A stretch of 64,000 nucleotides of DNA from VRUE01 sp963844395 (GTDB lineage: Bacteria > Actinomycetota > Thermoleophilia > Solirubrobacterales > 70-9): NCBI GenBank assembly GCA_963844395.1, contig CAWJNX010000002.1:682001-746000 (forward strand). Direction: 5' to 3'. Of the stretch, positions 17,336 to 26,924 are shown piece after piece. Numbering within the stretch: position 1 is the first letter of the stretch; every line of letters begins with the position of its first letter. Made by a program: the position numbers and the translations under genes. Under the pieces are notes generated by a model, which did not search any database, had not been told where the DNA came from, and was given only the letters and a program-made list of their open reading frames with translations.

Positions 17336-19093
17336 ATGCGCTCGCTCGCCAGGATCGCTCTCGTCGCGTTGCTCGCCCTGGTCGCGTTCTCCGAGCCGGC
17401 TCAGCCGGCTCTAGCGAGCGACCCCGTACGCACGGTCCAATTCCAGGGTCGGGACGTGGCCGTGCCCGCCGACTGGCCGGTGATCAGGCTCGCCGAGCGG
17501 CCGCGCACGTGCGTACGGCTCGATCGCAAGGCGGTCTACCTCGGCTCGCCCAGCCCCGCCCAGCGCTGCCCGGCAAACGCGATCGGCCGGCGGCGGGCGA
17601 TCCTGGTCGACCCGACGGCCGACGCTCGGGCGGCGCAGGCCGGCGCCAAAGCGAGCCGCCTCCCGCCCGCCCGCATCTCGGCAATCTCCGGCTTCATCGG
17701 TCTTGGCTTCGATGCCTGCACGGCACCATCGCGACGGTCGATGCGAGCCTGGGACTCCTCCCCCTACCGGGCGATCGGCGTCTACATCGGCGGCCTCAAC
17801 CGCGGCTGCTCGCAGCCGAACCTGACCGCGAGCTGGGTCTCCGAACAGGTAGCCGCCGGCTGGAGCCTGATCCCGACCTACGTCGGCCTGCAGGCGCCGA
17901 CCAGCAGCTGCACCTCATGCGCAACGCTGAGCGCCGGCTCCGCCGCCTCGCAGGGTTCCGCCGCCGCGGTCGACGCTGTCGAAGACGCGGCCGCGGTCGG
18001 GATCGGTCCCGGCAGCCCGATCTACTTCGACATGGAGAGCTACTCGCGCACCTCGAGCGCCACCAACGCCACCCTCACCTTCCTCGCCGCCTGGACTACG
18101 AGACTGCACGCGCTCGGCTACGTCTCCGGCGTCTACAGCAGCGGCGCCTCGGGCATCGCCGACCTGGTCAGCAGGCTCGGCACCGGCTATGTGCAGCCAG
18201 ATCACCTCTGGATCGCTAACTGGGACGGTCGCAAAACTGCCGATGACCCCTACGTCCCCGACGACGCCTGGAACGAACAGCAGCGGATCCGTCAATACCG
18301 CGGCGGCCACGACGAGACCTGGGGCGGGGTGACGATCAACGTCGACAACAACTACGTGGAAGGGGCAACCGCCGGCGCCTCTGCTTCGGCGGACAACCCC
18401 AAGGGACGTCTTGAGCTGGCCGAATCGCCGCTGCCCGGCCAGTTGCGGGTCAGCGGCTGGGCCTTCGACCCCAACGCCCCCGGCCAGCCGCTCTCGATCC
18501 GCGTCTACGTCGGCGGCAAGCCCGGAAAGCGCGGCGCCTTGCTCCACGAGCTCGGGCCGGTCGCCGCCGGCTCGCGACCCGACATCGCTCTGACCCACCG
18601 GGTCTCCGGTGGCATCGGCGGCTTCGACACCAGCTTCCTCACGCTGAAGACCGGTCGCGAGCGGCTCTGCGCCTACGCAGTGGACGTCGGCCCCGGGTCC
18701 GACAAGCGCCTCGGCTGCCGCACGGTTGGCGTGCCGCCGCCACTCTCGCTGGTGAGAGCCAGGGCGACCCCCGGCTCGGTCCTGGTAACGGTCCGCTGCG
18801 AATGGCCGATCGAAACGCAGTGCCCGGGCCAGATCCTCCTCCGTGCCCGGGTGCGGGTCCGCGTCGCTGGCGCCAGTGCTGCCGGCGGCAAGGTCCGGAC
18901 CAAGCTCGTCAGAGCCAAGGTCGGACGGCGGCCATTCCGCTTGGCGGGCGGCGCCGCGCACACCTTCTACGCGCCGCTCAGCAGGCGCGGTCGCCTGCTG
19001 GCCCGCAGTCGCGAGAAGCTGCGGGCAGAGCTGGTCGTCGCCGTGCCCGACGGCCGCATCGTCCGCCCGCTGGTGCTGCGTCCCGCCCGCTGA
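17336..19093 (+). CDS. Secreted DUF1906 (Rv2525c-like) glycoside-hydrolase-like protein
   Basis: 585 residues from ATG 17336. A signal peptide (LARIALVALLALVAFSEPAQ) is followed by an unassigned 100-residue region with four cysteines. Residues about 118-340 are the DUF1906 TIM-barrel domain: ISGFIGLGFDACTAPS, GVYIGGLNRGCSQPNLT, GWSLIPTYVGLQAP, PIYFDMESY, GYVSGVYSSGASG, LWIANWDG and INVDNNYVEG. DUF1906 proteins are related to GH25 lysozymes and are Tat- or Sec-exported cell-envelope proteins; catalysis is unproven. The C-terminal 200 residues form beta-rich repeats without a recognised family. The frame is open upstream across a hairpin, so that extension is not real. Confidence 0.8.
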   Translation: MRSLARIALVALLALVAFSEPAQPALASDPVRTVQFQGRDVAVPADWPVIRLAERPRTCVRLDRKAVYLGSPSPAQRCPANAIGRRRAILVDPTADARAAQAGAKASRLPPARISAISGFIGLGFDACTAPSRRSMRAWDSSPYRAIGVYIGGLNRGCSQPNLTASWVSEQVAAGWSLIPTYVGLQAPTSSCTSCATLSAGSAASQGSAAAVDAVEDAAAVGIGPGSPIYFDMESYSRTSSATNATLTFLAAWTTRLHALGYVSGVYSSGASGIADLVSRLGTGYVQPDHLWIANWDGRKTADDPYVPDDAWNEQQRIRQYRGGHDETWGGVTINVDNNYVEGATAGASASADNPKGRLELAESPLPGQLRVSGWAFDPNAPGQPLSIRVYVGGKPGKRGALLHELGPVAAGSRPDIALTHRVSGGIGGFDTSFLTLKTGRERLCAYAVDVGPGSDKRLGCRTVGVPPPLSLVRARATPGSVLVTVRCEWPIETQCPGQILLRARVRVRVAGASAAGGKVRTKLVRAKVGRRPFRLAGGAAHTFYAPLSRRGRLLARSREKLRAELVVAVPDGRIVRPLVLRPAR

Positions 19094-19142
19094 GAGCGGC
19101 ACGCGCGGCGGCGGCCGATCGGGCAATCTTTGCGGCTCCGGG

Positions 19143-19610
19143 ATGAGTCGCCGCGATCAGATAAAGCTCAGCGAGGAGGAGCTGCGGCAGCTGCTCGAGA
19201 ACGAGCGGGTCGCGATCGTCTCCTCCAACGGTACCCGCGGCTGGCCCCACTCGATGCCGCTCTGGTTCGTGCCGCGCGATGGCGAGGTCTGGATCTGGAC
19301 CTACGCCAAGTCGCAGAAGGTCCGCAATCTGGAACGCGACCCGCGGGCGACCGTGCTGGTCGAGACCGGCCACGAGTACGGCGAGCTGCGCGGCGCGATG
19401 ATCGAGGTCGAGGCCGCGATCCATCGCGACTTCGAGACCGTGATCGGCTTCGCCGAGGAGCTGACCCTCCGCTATGCCGAGGGCATCGCCACGGTCGAGG
19501 GCGACGCCAAGGCCGCGCTCGAAGCACAGGCGCCGAAGCGTGTCGCGATTCACCTCAAGCCGATCCGGGTCGCAACCTGGGACCACCGCAAGCTGGGCGG
19601 GACTTACTGA
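19143..19610 (+). CDS. Pyridoxamine-phosphate-oxidase-fold flavin/F420 protein
   Basis: 155 residues with the split-barrel fold. Segments are ELRQLLENERVAIVSSNGTR, GWPHSMPLWFVPRDGEVWIW, SQKVRNLERDPRATVLVETG and YGELRGAMIEVEA, ending in VAIHLKPIRVATWDHRKL. The order matches the PNPOx-like/F420-dependent reductase group common in Actinobacteria. These bind FMN, F420 or heme and reduce assorted substrates; none can be chosen here. The start ATG 19143 follows a weak upstream region with no clear Shine-Dalgarno site. Its last 7 bases overlap the convergent methyltransferase. Confidence 0.8.
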   Translation: MSRRDQIKLSEEELRQLLENERVAIVSSNGTRGWPHSMPLWFVPRDGEVWIWTYAKSQKVRNLERDPRATVLVETGHEYGELRGAMIEVEAAIHRDFETVIGFAEELTLRYAEGIATVEGDAKAALEAQAPKRVAIHLKPIRVATWDHRKLGGTY

Positions 19611-20392
19611 GCTGTCCCGGGCTCGGCGGGCAGGAAGAAGACGTTGACCACGTCCTGGCCCCGGTAGGGAAGGAAGCATCCCGAGGATCGCTCGTAGACG
19701 AAGCACTCGTAGCCGTCGCCGCCGAGGAGATCGACCACGGCGTCGATTCGCTCGGACCGCTCGATCATCAGATACGGCCTGCAGGCGGCGATCGTCTCGC
19801 GGGCTCCCTGGAGGACCTCGAGCTCGGCCCCCTCGACGTCGATCTTGATCGCAAACGGCTCGAGCTTCAGCTCGTCGAGGCGACGCAGGCTGACCTCGAC
19901 CCGGTCGATTCGCAGCCGTGCCGGGTCGGCGCCCTCGGCCTGCAGTCGCTCCAGCACCCGCTTTGCGTCCTCGCGGTTCAGGGCCGACTCCGCCGGCAGC
20001 GCGTAGGAGCCCAGCATTGGGACGTAGAGCACCGCCTCGCCCGACTCGGCGGCGGCACCGGCGATCATGAACCAGTAGTCGCGGACGATCCGCTGTACGA
20101 ACCTGAGGTCGCCCCGATGAGAGGGTAGCGGCTCCAGCGAAAGGATCGGCGCGGTGCGGTTGAAGATGCGGAAGGAGAGCGCCGACTGGCCGATGCTGGC
20201 TCCGACGTCGAGGAAGAGACCCTCGCCCTGCAACTGGTCGAAGGCGGCAAAGTCCGGGTCGTGCGGACGGCGGCGCAGGTAGCGGGCGAGCGCGCGCATC
20301 CGCCGCGCCCAGCGGTAAGCGGGGCCGAGACGAGCAGCAGCAGCCTTTGCCCGGTGCGGTCGATGCGAATGGGCTGATTTCAGCGCTGGCAT
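19604..20392 (-). CDS. FkbM-family SAM-dependent methyltransferase
   Basis: 262 residues. SAM-binding motif I is LFLDVGASIGQSALSFRIF at about residues 59-77. The FkbM hallmark IKIDVEGAELEVLQGA lies near 180, and the family's substrate region follows (CRPYLMIERSERIDAVVDLL). FkbM enzymes O-methylate hydroxyls of sugars or secondary metabolites. At the left end of the exopolysaccharide region, sugar O-methylation is a reasonable inference. It is divergent from the first GH-A gene, with about 106 bases between starts, and overlaps its convergent neighbour by 7 bases. Confidence 0.82.
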   Translation of the reverse strand: MPALKSAHSHRPHRAKAAAARLGPAYRWARRMRALARYLRRRPHDPDFAAFDQLQGEGLFLDVGASIGQSALSFRIFNRTAPILSLEPLPSHRGDLRFVQRIVRDYWFMIAGAAAESGEAVLYVPMLGSYALPAESALNREDAKRVLERLQAEGADPARLRIDRVEVSLRRLDELKLEPFAIKIDVEGAELEVLQGARETIAACRPYLMIERSERIDAVVDLLGGDGYECFVYERSSGCFLPYRGQDVVNVFFLPAEPGTAQ

Positions 20393-20498
20393 GGTCCCTG
20401 GCTCGGCACGCTATCTGCTCGCTCGAGCCACGATCGCGCCCGACCGCTCTTTGGCCGCCGGTCCTGAGTTCTAGGATTGTCAACTCGCCCAGACCGAC

Positions 20499-21626
20499 AT
20501 GAGATCGCTGAAGACCTTCCTCGCCGTTTTCCTTGCCGCATCGCTGCTGGCCCTGGCCGGCTTCGCGGCTTCGCTTGCGGCGCCGTCCGCCCGGGGCGTG
20601 CCGACCAGCTTCTTCGGGATCGCGCCGCAGACGACGCTTTCCGGTACCGACATCGAATACATGCGGGCCGGCCGGATCGGCACGATCCGCGTCCCCGTGG
20701 CCTGGGGGGCGGTGCAACCTTCGCCTCAGCAGTCCTACGACTGGAGCGGGCTCGACCAGGTGGTAGCCCTGGCGGCCAGTTCACGCATTCGCATCGTTCC
20801 CTTTCTCTACGGGACGCCGCATTGGCTCTCCCGCAAGCCGACGGCGCTGCCGGTTGGCAACGCGCGGCAGCGCAACGCCTGGGCGGCCTTCCTCGCAGCT
20901 GCGGTCGAGCGCTACGGGCCCGGAGGGGAGTTCTGGGCGGAACGCCTGCCCGGCGCCGGAGTGCAGTACGTGCCCCCGATCAGACCCTTCCCGATCCGGA
21001 CCTGGCAGATCTGGAACGAGGCCAACTTCTTCTACTTCGCCTTCCCGGTCTCACCGTCGCGGTACGCGCGCCTGCTGAAGCTGAGCAGCCGCACGATCCG
21101 CAGCGCCGATCCCGGAGCGGACATCGTCCTCTCGGGACTCTTCGGCGAACCGACCGCGAGCGGGCCTCGCGGCATGCCGGCAGCCGACTTCCTCGACCGC
21201 CTCTACAAGGTGCCGGGACTCAAGGCCAGCTTCGACGGGATCGCCCTGCACCCCTACGCGGCCGACGCCCAGGAGCTGATCGTGATGACCGAGGCGATGC
21301 GCGACGTCGCCAACGAAAATCGCGATCCCCGTGTCGGGCTCTACCTGACCGAGGTCGGCTGGGGGTCCCAGAACAACTTCAACCAGGTCGCCTTCGAGCA
21401 GGGCATCCGCGGCCAGGTCGACCAGCTGCGCCGCTCCTACCGGTACCTGATCGCAAACCGGAACCGGCTCCACCTGAAGCAGGTCTACTGGTTCACCTGG
21501 AAGGACGTGGTGGGGTCCTGCAACTTCTGCGACTCGGTCGGTCTCTTCCGTCGCGGCGCGCGGCTCAAGCCAAAGCCGGCCTGGCACGCGTTCGTCGGCC
21601 TCAGCGGTGGCCGCGCCCGGCCGTAA
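20499..21626 (+). CDS. Secreted clan GH-A glycoside hydrolase, paralog 1
   Basis: 375 residues. A signal peptide (FLAVFLAASLLALAGFAASL) leads a TIM barrel. The acid/base is Glu174 in WQIWNEAN and the nucleophile Glu285 in LYLTEVGWGS, the layout of GH5/GH39-type clan A enzymes. A C-terminal motif with two cysteines, SCNFCDSVGL, recurs in the paralogs at 40082 and 44763, so the three form one subfamily. All lie inside or beside the polysaccharide locus, so the likely substrate is the exopolysaccharide itself or its lipid-linked precursor (inference). The next gene begins 19 bases before this one ends. Confidence 0.85.
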   Translation: MRSLKTFLAVFLAASLLALAGFAASLAAPSARGVPTSFFGIAPQTTLSGTDIEYMRAGRIGTIRVPVAWGAVQPSPQQSYDWSGLDQVVALAASSRIRIVPFLYGTPHWLSRKPTALPVGNARQRNAWAAFLAAAVERYGPGGEFWAERLPGAGVQYVPPIRPFPIRTWQIWNEANFFYFAFPVSPSRYARLLKLSSRTIRSADPGADIVLSGLFGEPTASGPRGMPAADFLDRLYKVPGLKASFDGIALHPYAADAQELIVMTEAMRDVANENRDPRVGLYLTEVGWGSQNNFNQVAFEQGIRGQVDQLRRSYRYLIANRNRLHLKQVYWFTWKDVVGSCNFCDSVGLFRRGARLKPKPAWHAFVGLSGGRARP

Positions 21627-24450
21627 AAGAGCGCCCCCCGGATCTGCGTCGCGGCGCCTCTTCGTGCTCACCGCAGCGGTGCTCTTCTTCGCGGTTGCTC
21701 TGCTGCCGGCCCGGGGTGCCCCCGCGGTCGAGCTCCCGGAGGGTTTCGTTGACGAAGAGGTCCTCGCCAGCCTCGAACTGCCGACGGCCGTTCGCTTCTC
21801 CCCGGATGGGCGCGTCTTCGTCGCCGAGAAGAGCGGCCTGCTCAAGGTCTTCGACGACCTCTCCGACGAGAAACCGGAGGTCTTCGCCGATCTGCGCTTG
21901 CAGGTGAACGACTACTTCGACCGGGGGCTGCTCGGATTGGCGCTCGATCCGGGCTTTCCCGTCGAGCCCTACGTCTACGTCCTCTATACGCACGATGCGG
22001 AAATCGGTGGAACCGCGCCGCTCTGGGGCACCGCGGAGGGCGGCGACGGCTGCCCGACTCCGCCCGGCGGCTTCGTCGACGGATGCGTGGCGAGCGGCAG
22101 GCTGTCGCGCTTGACGGCCGGCGGTTCGGCGATGGAAGGCAGCGAGCTGATCCTCGTCGAAGACTGGTGTCAGCAGTTCTGGAGCCACTCGATGGGCGCG
22201 CTGGAGTTCGGCCCGGGCGGCGCCCTCTACGCAAGCGCCGGAGACGGCGCCAGCGCGACGATGACCGACTACGGTCAGGCGGGCAGCCCCCGTAACCCCT
22301 GCGGAGATCCCCCCGGTGGCGTCGGCGCCACGCTCGCTCCCCCGAACGCGGAGGGGGGCTCGTTGCGCAGCCAGGATGTCCGCACCGCAGCGGACCCACT
22401 TGGCCTAGACGGGGCGGTCATCCGGGTCGACCCCGGCAGCGGCGAGGGCCTGCCGGACAATCCCTTCGGGTCGGCCACCGACGAGAACCTGCGACGGCTC
22501 GTCGCCCACGGCTTCCGCAACCCCTTCCGGTTCGCGCTGCGGCCCGAAACGGACGAGCTCTGGGTCGGTGACGTCGGCTGGGGCGGCTGGGAGGAGATCG
22601 ACCGGTTCGAGCTTCCGGCTCCCGGCGATTCCCTGGCCAACGGCGGCTGGCCGTGCTTCGAGGGGCCCTTCCAACAGAAAGCCTGGGCGAGCCTCGAGAT
22701 GACCCTCTGCACGCCCCTCTACGCAGCGCCGCAGCAGGTGACGAGCCCGTTTTTCTCCTACCCGATCGGAAAACCCGTCACCGACGAGGAGAGTTGTCTT
22801 GTCGGCCAGGGATCCTCTGTCTCGGCGCTTGCCTTCTATCGCCAGGGTGGGTTTCCGGACGCCTATGAGGGTGCGCTTTTCTTCGGCGACTACGCTCGGC
22901 GCTGCATCTGGGTGATGCCGCTCGGCGAGGGGGGCGACCCCGACCCCGGGCAGGTATCCGTGTTCGAGGAGGAAGCGGGCAGCGCCGTCAACCTGCAGGT
23001 CGGGCCGGGCGGCGATCTCTTCTACGTCAACATCGCCGCGGGATCGATCCACCGGATCAGCTTCCTCGAGGGCAACCGCCCGCCGAGTGCGTTCCTCCAA
23101 GCAAGCCCGACCGACGGCCCGATCGACCCACCGCTGGTCGTCGAGCTGGATGCAAGCAGCTCCTCCGATCCCGACGGGGACGAGCTGGCCTACCAGTGGG
23201 ACCTGGACGAGGACGGCGAATTCGACGACGCAACCGGGGCGGTGCCGGAGCCCTTGGTCTTCGAGCTGCCGGAGGATCGCGTTGTCAGCGTTCGCGTCAG
23301 CGAGGCGACGACGGTGGAGAAGCTGCAGGACACGGCCTCGGCCACGATCCACGCCGGCAATACCCGGCCGACCGCGACGATCCAGTCGCCCGATCCCGGC
23401 GAGCCCTGGGACGCAGGAGAGCCGATCGAGTTCTCCGGCGAAGGAAACGACGTTAACGACGGGCCGCTCACCGGCGCCGCCCTGACCTGGTCCGTGATCC
23501 TCAAGCATTGCCCCGAGGCGTGCCACGAGCACTTCGTCAGCAAATCGCAGGGAGCGACCGGGCAGGTCGACGGCCCCAGCCACGAGTACCCCGCGAGCCT
23601 CGTCCTGCGGCTGACCGCTCGGGACTCGGGCGGCTTGGCGGGCAGCGACGAAATCGAGCTGCACCCCCACACCGCCCACATCCAAGTCGAGTCCGAGCCT
23701 GCCGGAGTGCCGCTGACGCTTGGTGGGTTCTCCGCGCCGGCGCCGTTTGGCCGCGACGTCATCCGCGGCTCGCTGACGCAGGTCAGCGCCCCGCCCAGCC
23801 CGCAGCTCGGTGGCTTCCCGGCCAGCTTCCTGCTCTGGAACGACGGGCTGGCGACCTATCCCACCCCGGTCCATTCCTTCCAGGCGGTGGACGACGCCAC
23901 CTTGACGGCGGTCTACGACTGGGCCGGCGCCAAAGCCGATCAGCCGCCGGCCGGTCAGGGGCCCGTCTGTGACGATGCCCCGCCGCGCAGCGTTCTGAAG
24001 CGAAGCGGGATCCTGCTCACCCCTGTCGGGATCCGCCTTCACGGCCAGACGAAAGACCCGGGTTGCGTGGCGATCGGGGCGAGCTCCATCCCGCGCGTCT
24101 CGGTCTACGTCGCCCGCCGCCACGGCCGGCGCTGCGAGTTCGTCCGCGGCAACGGGACCCTCTCCGCTCCGCGCAACTGCCGCAGGTCGGTCCTGCTGCT
24201 CGCGGCCGGCTTCGCGAGATTCGCGCGCCGACTCAAGGCTCAGCTGCCGCCGGGTCGCTACCTGGCCGGCTCGCTGGCAAGCGACGGCGCCGGCAACCGC
24301 GAGGTCCCGGCAGCCCGGAACCGGGTGGAATTCGTCGTGCCCGACGAGGCTCCTAGAAGCGCTGCCGGGTCAGGCGGACTGGGCGGCGAGCTGCCGTTGG
24401 ACCTGCTCGGAGACCCAGGCGTAGGTCTTCTCGAGGCCCTCGCGCAGTGA
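21607..24450 (+). CDS. Secreted sorbosone/PQQ-glucose-dehydrogenase-like beta-propeller with PKD domain
   Basis: As written, 947 residues from GTG 21607. It has a signal peptide (LFVLTAAVLFFAVALLPARG) and a six-bladed propeller (FSPDGRVFVAEKSGLLKVFD, GLLGLALDPGFP, GALYASAGDGAS, AVIRVDPGSGEGLPDNPFG, AHGFRNPFRFALRPET, LWVGDVGWGGWEEIDRFE). A PKD-like domain follows (VELDASSSSDPDGDELAYQW). The Gdh/sorbosone dehydrogenase family oxidises sugars, often with PQQ, but many bacterial members have unknown substrates. The last 81 bases lie antisense to a real epimerase gene. In another frame a TAG occurs at 24354-24356, so a late frameshift and an end near 24356 are likely. Confidence 0.75.
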   Translation: MAAPGRKRAPPGSASRRLFVLTAAVLFFAVALLPARGAPAVELPEGFVDEEVLASLELPTAVRFSPDGRVFVAEKSGLLKVFDDLSDEKPEVFADLRLQVNDYFDRGLLGLALDPGFPVEPYVYVLYTHDAEIGGTAPLWGTAEGGDGCPTPPGGFVDGCVASGRLSRLTAGGSAMEGSELILVEDWCQQFWSHSMGALEFGPGGALYASAGDGASATMTDYGQAGSPRNPCGDPPGGVGATLAPPNAEGGSLRSQDVRTAADPLGLDGAVIRVDPGSGEGLPDNPFGSATDENLRRLVAHGFRNPFRFALRPETDELWVGDVGWGGWEEIDRFELPAPGDSLANGGWPCFEGPFQQKAWASLEMTLCTPLYAAPQQVTSPFFSYPIGKPVTDEESCLVGQGSSVSALAFYRQGGFPDAYEGALFFGDYARRCIWVMPLGEGGDPDPGQVSVFEEEAGSAVNLQVGPGGDLFYVNIAAGSIHRISFLEGNRPPSAFLQASPTDGPIDPPLVVELDASSSSDPDGDELAYQWDLDEDGEFDDATGAVPEPLVFELPEDRVVSVRVSEATTVEKLQDTASATIHAGNTRPTATIQSPDPGEPWDAGEPIEFSGEGNDVNDGPLTGAALTWSVILKHCPEACHEHFVSKSQGATGQVDGPSHEYPASLVLRLTARDSGGLAGSDEIELHPHTAHIQVESEPAGVPLTLGGFSAPAPFGRDVIRGSLTQVSAPPSPQLGGFPASFLLWNDGLATYPTPVHSFQAVDDATLTAVYDWAGAKADQPPAGQGPVCDDAPPRSVLKRSGILLTPVGIRLHGQTKDPGCVAIGASSIPRVSVYVARRHGRRCEFVRGNGTLSAPRNCRRSVLLLAAGFARFARRLKAQLPPGRYLAGSLASDGAGNREVPAARNRVEFVVPDEAPRSAAGSGGLGGELPLDLLGDPGVGLLEALAQ

Positions 24451-25380
24451 GATCGACGGCTCCCAGCCGTAGGTCTCGCGGATCAGCGTGTTGTCGGAGT
24501 TGCGGCCGCGCACCCCCTGCGGCGCGTCGAGCTTGTAGTTGCGCTCCAGCTCGACCCCGGCGATGTCCTCGACGATGTCGACCAGCTGGTTGATCGTCAC
24601 CAGCTCCGAGGAGCCGAGGTTGATCGGCTCGACCGGAGGGCCGCCGGCGATCGTCAGCGTGCCCTTCACACAGTCGTCGATGTACATGAAGCTGCGGCTT
24701 TGGAGGCCGTCCCCCCAGATCTCGATCTTGCCGGAGCCGGTCTGGACCGCCTCGGCGACCTTGCGGCAGATCGCCGCCGGCGCCTTCTCGCGCCCCCCTG
24801 TCCAGGTCCCGTTCGGACCGTAGACGTTGTGGTAGCGGGCGACCCGGGTCTCGAACCCGAAGTCCTCGAGGAAGTGGCGGCACATCCGCTCGCTGAACAG
24901 CTTCTCCCAGCCGTAGCCGTCCTCCGGCATCGCCGGGTAGGCGTCGGACTCCTTCAGCGCCGGCACCTCCGGCGTCTCCTGTTTCTCGGCCGCGTAGACA
25001 CACGCCGACGAGGAGTAGAAGAAGCGCTCGGCGCCGGCGTCGCGAGCGGCGATCAGCATGTGCGTCGAGGGCAGCACCGAGAGCATGCAGAGCGCTTTGT
25101 TGCCCTCGATGAAGCCCATCCCGCCCATGTCGGCGGCGAGGTTGTAGACCTCGCCGGCGCCGTCCGCGGCCTCGCGGCAGGCGTCGAGCAGCGACACGTC
25201 GAGGACCCGGTTGTCGGCCTCGTCGAACTTTTGATGCCACTCCTCGAGCGGCTTGCAATCGACGGAGCGGACCTCCCTGCCCTGGCGCAGCAGCTCGGCG
25301 ACCAGGTGGCCGCCGATGAAGCCGCCGCCGCCGGTGACGACGACGAGGCCGCAGTTTGAAGTGCTTGGCATCCGGGGCAT
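24370..25380 (-). CDS. NAD-dependent sugar-nucleotide epimerase, GDP-mannose-3,5-epimerase-like
   Basis: 336 residues of an extended SDR. The NAD site is VVVTGGGGFIGGHLVAELL. NLAADMGGMGFIEGN closely resembles plant GDP-D-mannose 3,5-epimerase, YSSSACVYAAEK holds the catalytic Ser/Thr, and YGWEK is the catalytic Tyr-Lys pair. Then come ARYHNVYGPNGTWTGGREKA and SFMYIDDCVKG. GME converts GDP-mannose to GDP-L-galactose or GDP-L-gulose, so this gene may supply an unusual L-sugar for the polymer. Bacterial GME-like proteins are not all of that specificity. It is divergent from the polymerase-like gene across about 160 bases. Confidence 0.82.
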   Translation of the reverse strand: MPRMPSTSNCGLVVVTGGGGFIGGHLVAELLRQGREVRSVDCKPLEEWHQKFDEADNRVLDVSLLDACREAADGAGEVYNLAADMGGMGFIEGNKALCMLSVLPSTHMLIAARDAGAERFFYSSSACVYAAEKQETPEVPALKESDAYPAMPEDGYGWEKLFSERMCRHFLEDFGFETRVARYHNVYGPNGTWTGGREKAPAAICRKVAEAVQTGSGKIEIWGDGLQSRSFMYIDDCVKGTLTIAGGPPVEPINLGSSELVTINQLVDIVEDIAGVELERNYKLDAPQGVRGRNSDNTLIRETYGWEPSISLREGLEKTYAWVSEQVQRQLAAQSA

Positions 25381-25543
25381 ATTAGGGGGACGAAGCGACG
25401 GCGTCGCCCACCCGCGCGAAAGCCACGGCGACCAGAGCGGAGGCTATGATCACCGCCTTTGTGGATCGGTGTTGGTCTGGACCGAGTATCTGCCCGCTCG
25501 GCCACGCGCTGAATACGCCATCCGAATCGAGGGCTGGTCTCGC

Positions 25544-26916
25544 ATGACGCTCGCCATCGTCATATTCCTCGCTGCTCTCGCCGTCGCCATCCGCGGAGGC
25601 CGGCGCGGCCTGCGCGCCCTCGTCGTCCTCGCCGTCGTCCTCTCGCCGCTGCGCGGGGGCCTGCTCGCGATTGCCAACGACATCTCCTTCGTCAGCGATC
25701 CGGACCTCACGGTCAACGCCCTCGTCCCGGCGCTGATCGCGGCGACCGCGATCGGCTGCCTGGTGTTGAAACGGCCCCGTCTCGACGATTTCCCGCCGAT
25801 ATTGCTGGTCGGTTGGGTCTTGATCGCGGTCGCCGTGGTGCTCAGCTTCCTCGCTAGCGTCGTCAGCCTCAAGCTGTACGGGATCGGGCTCGCCCAGTAC
25901 CTCGTCTATCCGACGCTGGCCTTGGCGGTCTGGCTGCTGATCGAGTCGGGCGACAGCCGCCGCCTCAGCCGCCTGATGATTGTGATGGGCGCGGTGGTGG
26001 CGGCGACGGTGTTGCTACAGGCGGCGGGGGTCGAAGGCTTCATCCAGGCGGCGAGCGCCGAGGTTGACGGTCTCGCCGCCAACCGCTACGCCGGGATCAC
26101 CGGCAGCTACCTGCACACCTCCGCCTTCCTCGGTATCGCGGCGGTGCTGGCGATGGGTGAGTTTGCGACGCTCGGCGGTTGGAAACAGCGGCTGGGGGAA
26201 CGGTCGTCCTGGCCGCGATCCTCAGCGGCCAGGTGCTCACCTTCAGTCGCTCCGGCGTGGTCATCGCCGGGATCGGAATCGTCGCCCTTTTCCTCTTCGC
26301 CGTGAGCGGCGCCCGCCTGCGCTTCGCGGTACTGGTGGTGCCGGCGGTCGTCGTCGCGATCGCGGCCGGCTCGATTGGCGGCGTCGCCCCCGATGCGGCC
26401 GGCGCCAGGGTCACCTCCGGCTTCAATCCCAGCGACGATCCCGGCAACAAGCTGCGCGCCGAATCCTTCGAGCAGGGACTCGAGACCTATCGGGACGCGA
26501 CCGTGGTCCAGAAGGGCCTCGGCCGCGGAGTCGCTTCGACCGGCAACGCGCAGCAGCTCGTCGAGGACGGCGGCCCACAGGTCACCGTCGAGAGCTACTA
26601 CCTGAAGCTGCTCGTCGAGACCGGCGCGATCGGGCTGATCCTCGTCGGCGGCTTCCTCGTCTGGGCCGGCTGCTCGTTTGCCATGGGCGCCTGGCGGCCG
26701 CCGAGCCCGGGGGTCGCGAGCATCGCCGCGGCGGGACTCGGTCTCTCGCTCTACAACGCGATCTATCCGGCGCTGGAAACCCAGATCCTGGCGCTCACCT
26801 GGTGGTTGCTGTTGACCATGCACCTCGACCTGCGGTCGCGGCTGCGGCCTCAACGCAGTCGCGACGGCGAGCCGGAATCGGTGCCGGATCGTGAGCTGGC
26901 GGGATCGCGGAGCTAG
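25544..26916 (+). CDS. O-antigen ligase/Wzy-type polymerase membrane protein (frameshift)
   Basis: About 457 residues with roughly ten transmembrane helices. The first half, from ATG 25544, runs MTLAIVIFLAALAVAIRGGR through the central loop ANRYAGITGSYLHTSAFLGI. The frame then changes near 26195 (net -1 or +2), and the second half has LTFSRSGVVIAGIGIVALFL, a large periplasmic loop with ESFEQGLETYRDATVVQKG and GRGVAST, and ends LQTQ-like ILALTWWLLLTMHLDLRSRL. The SRSG motif after a helix is typical of WaaL/Wzy families. It would polymerise or ligate repeat units outside the membrane. TATGAT at 25445-25450 is a possible -10 upstream. The next gene starts 9 bases later. Confidence 0.75.
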
Positions 26917-26924
26917 GTGACCCG

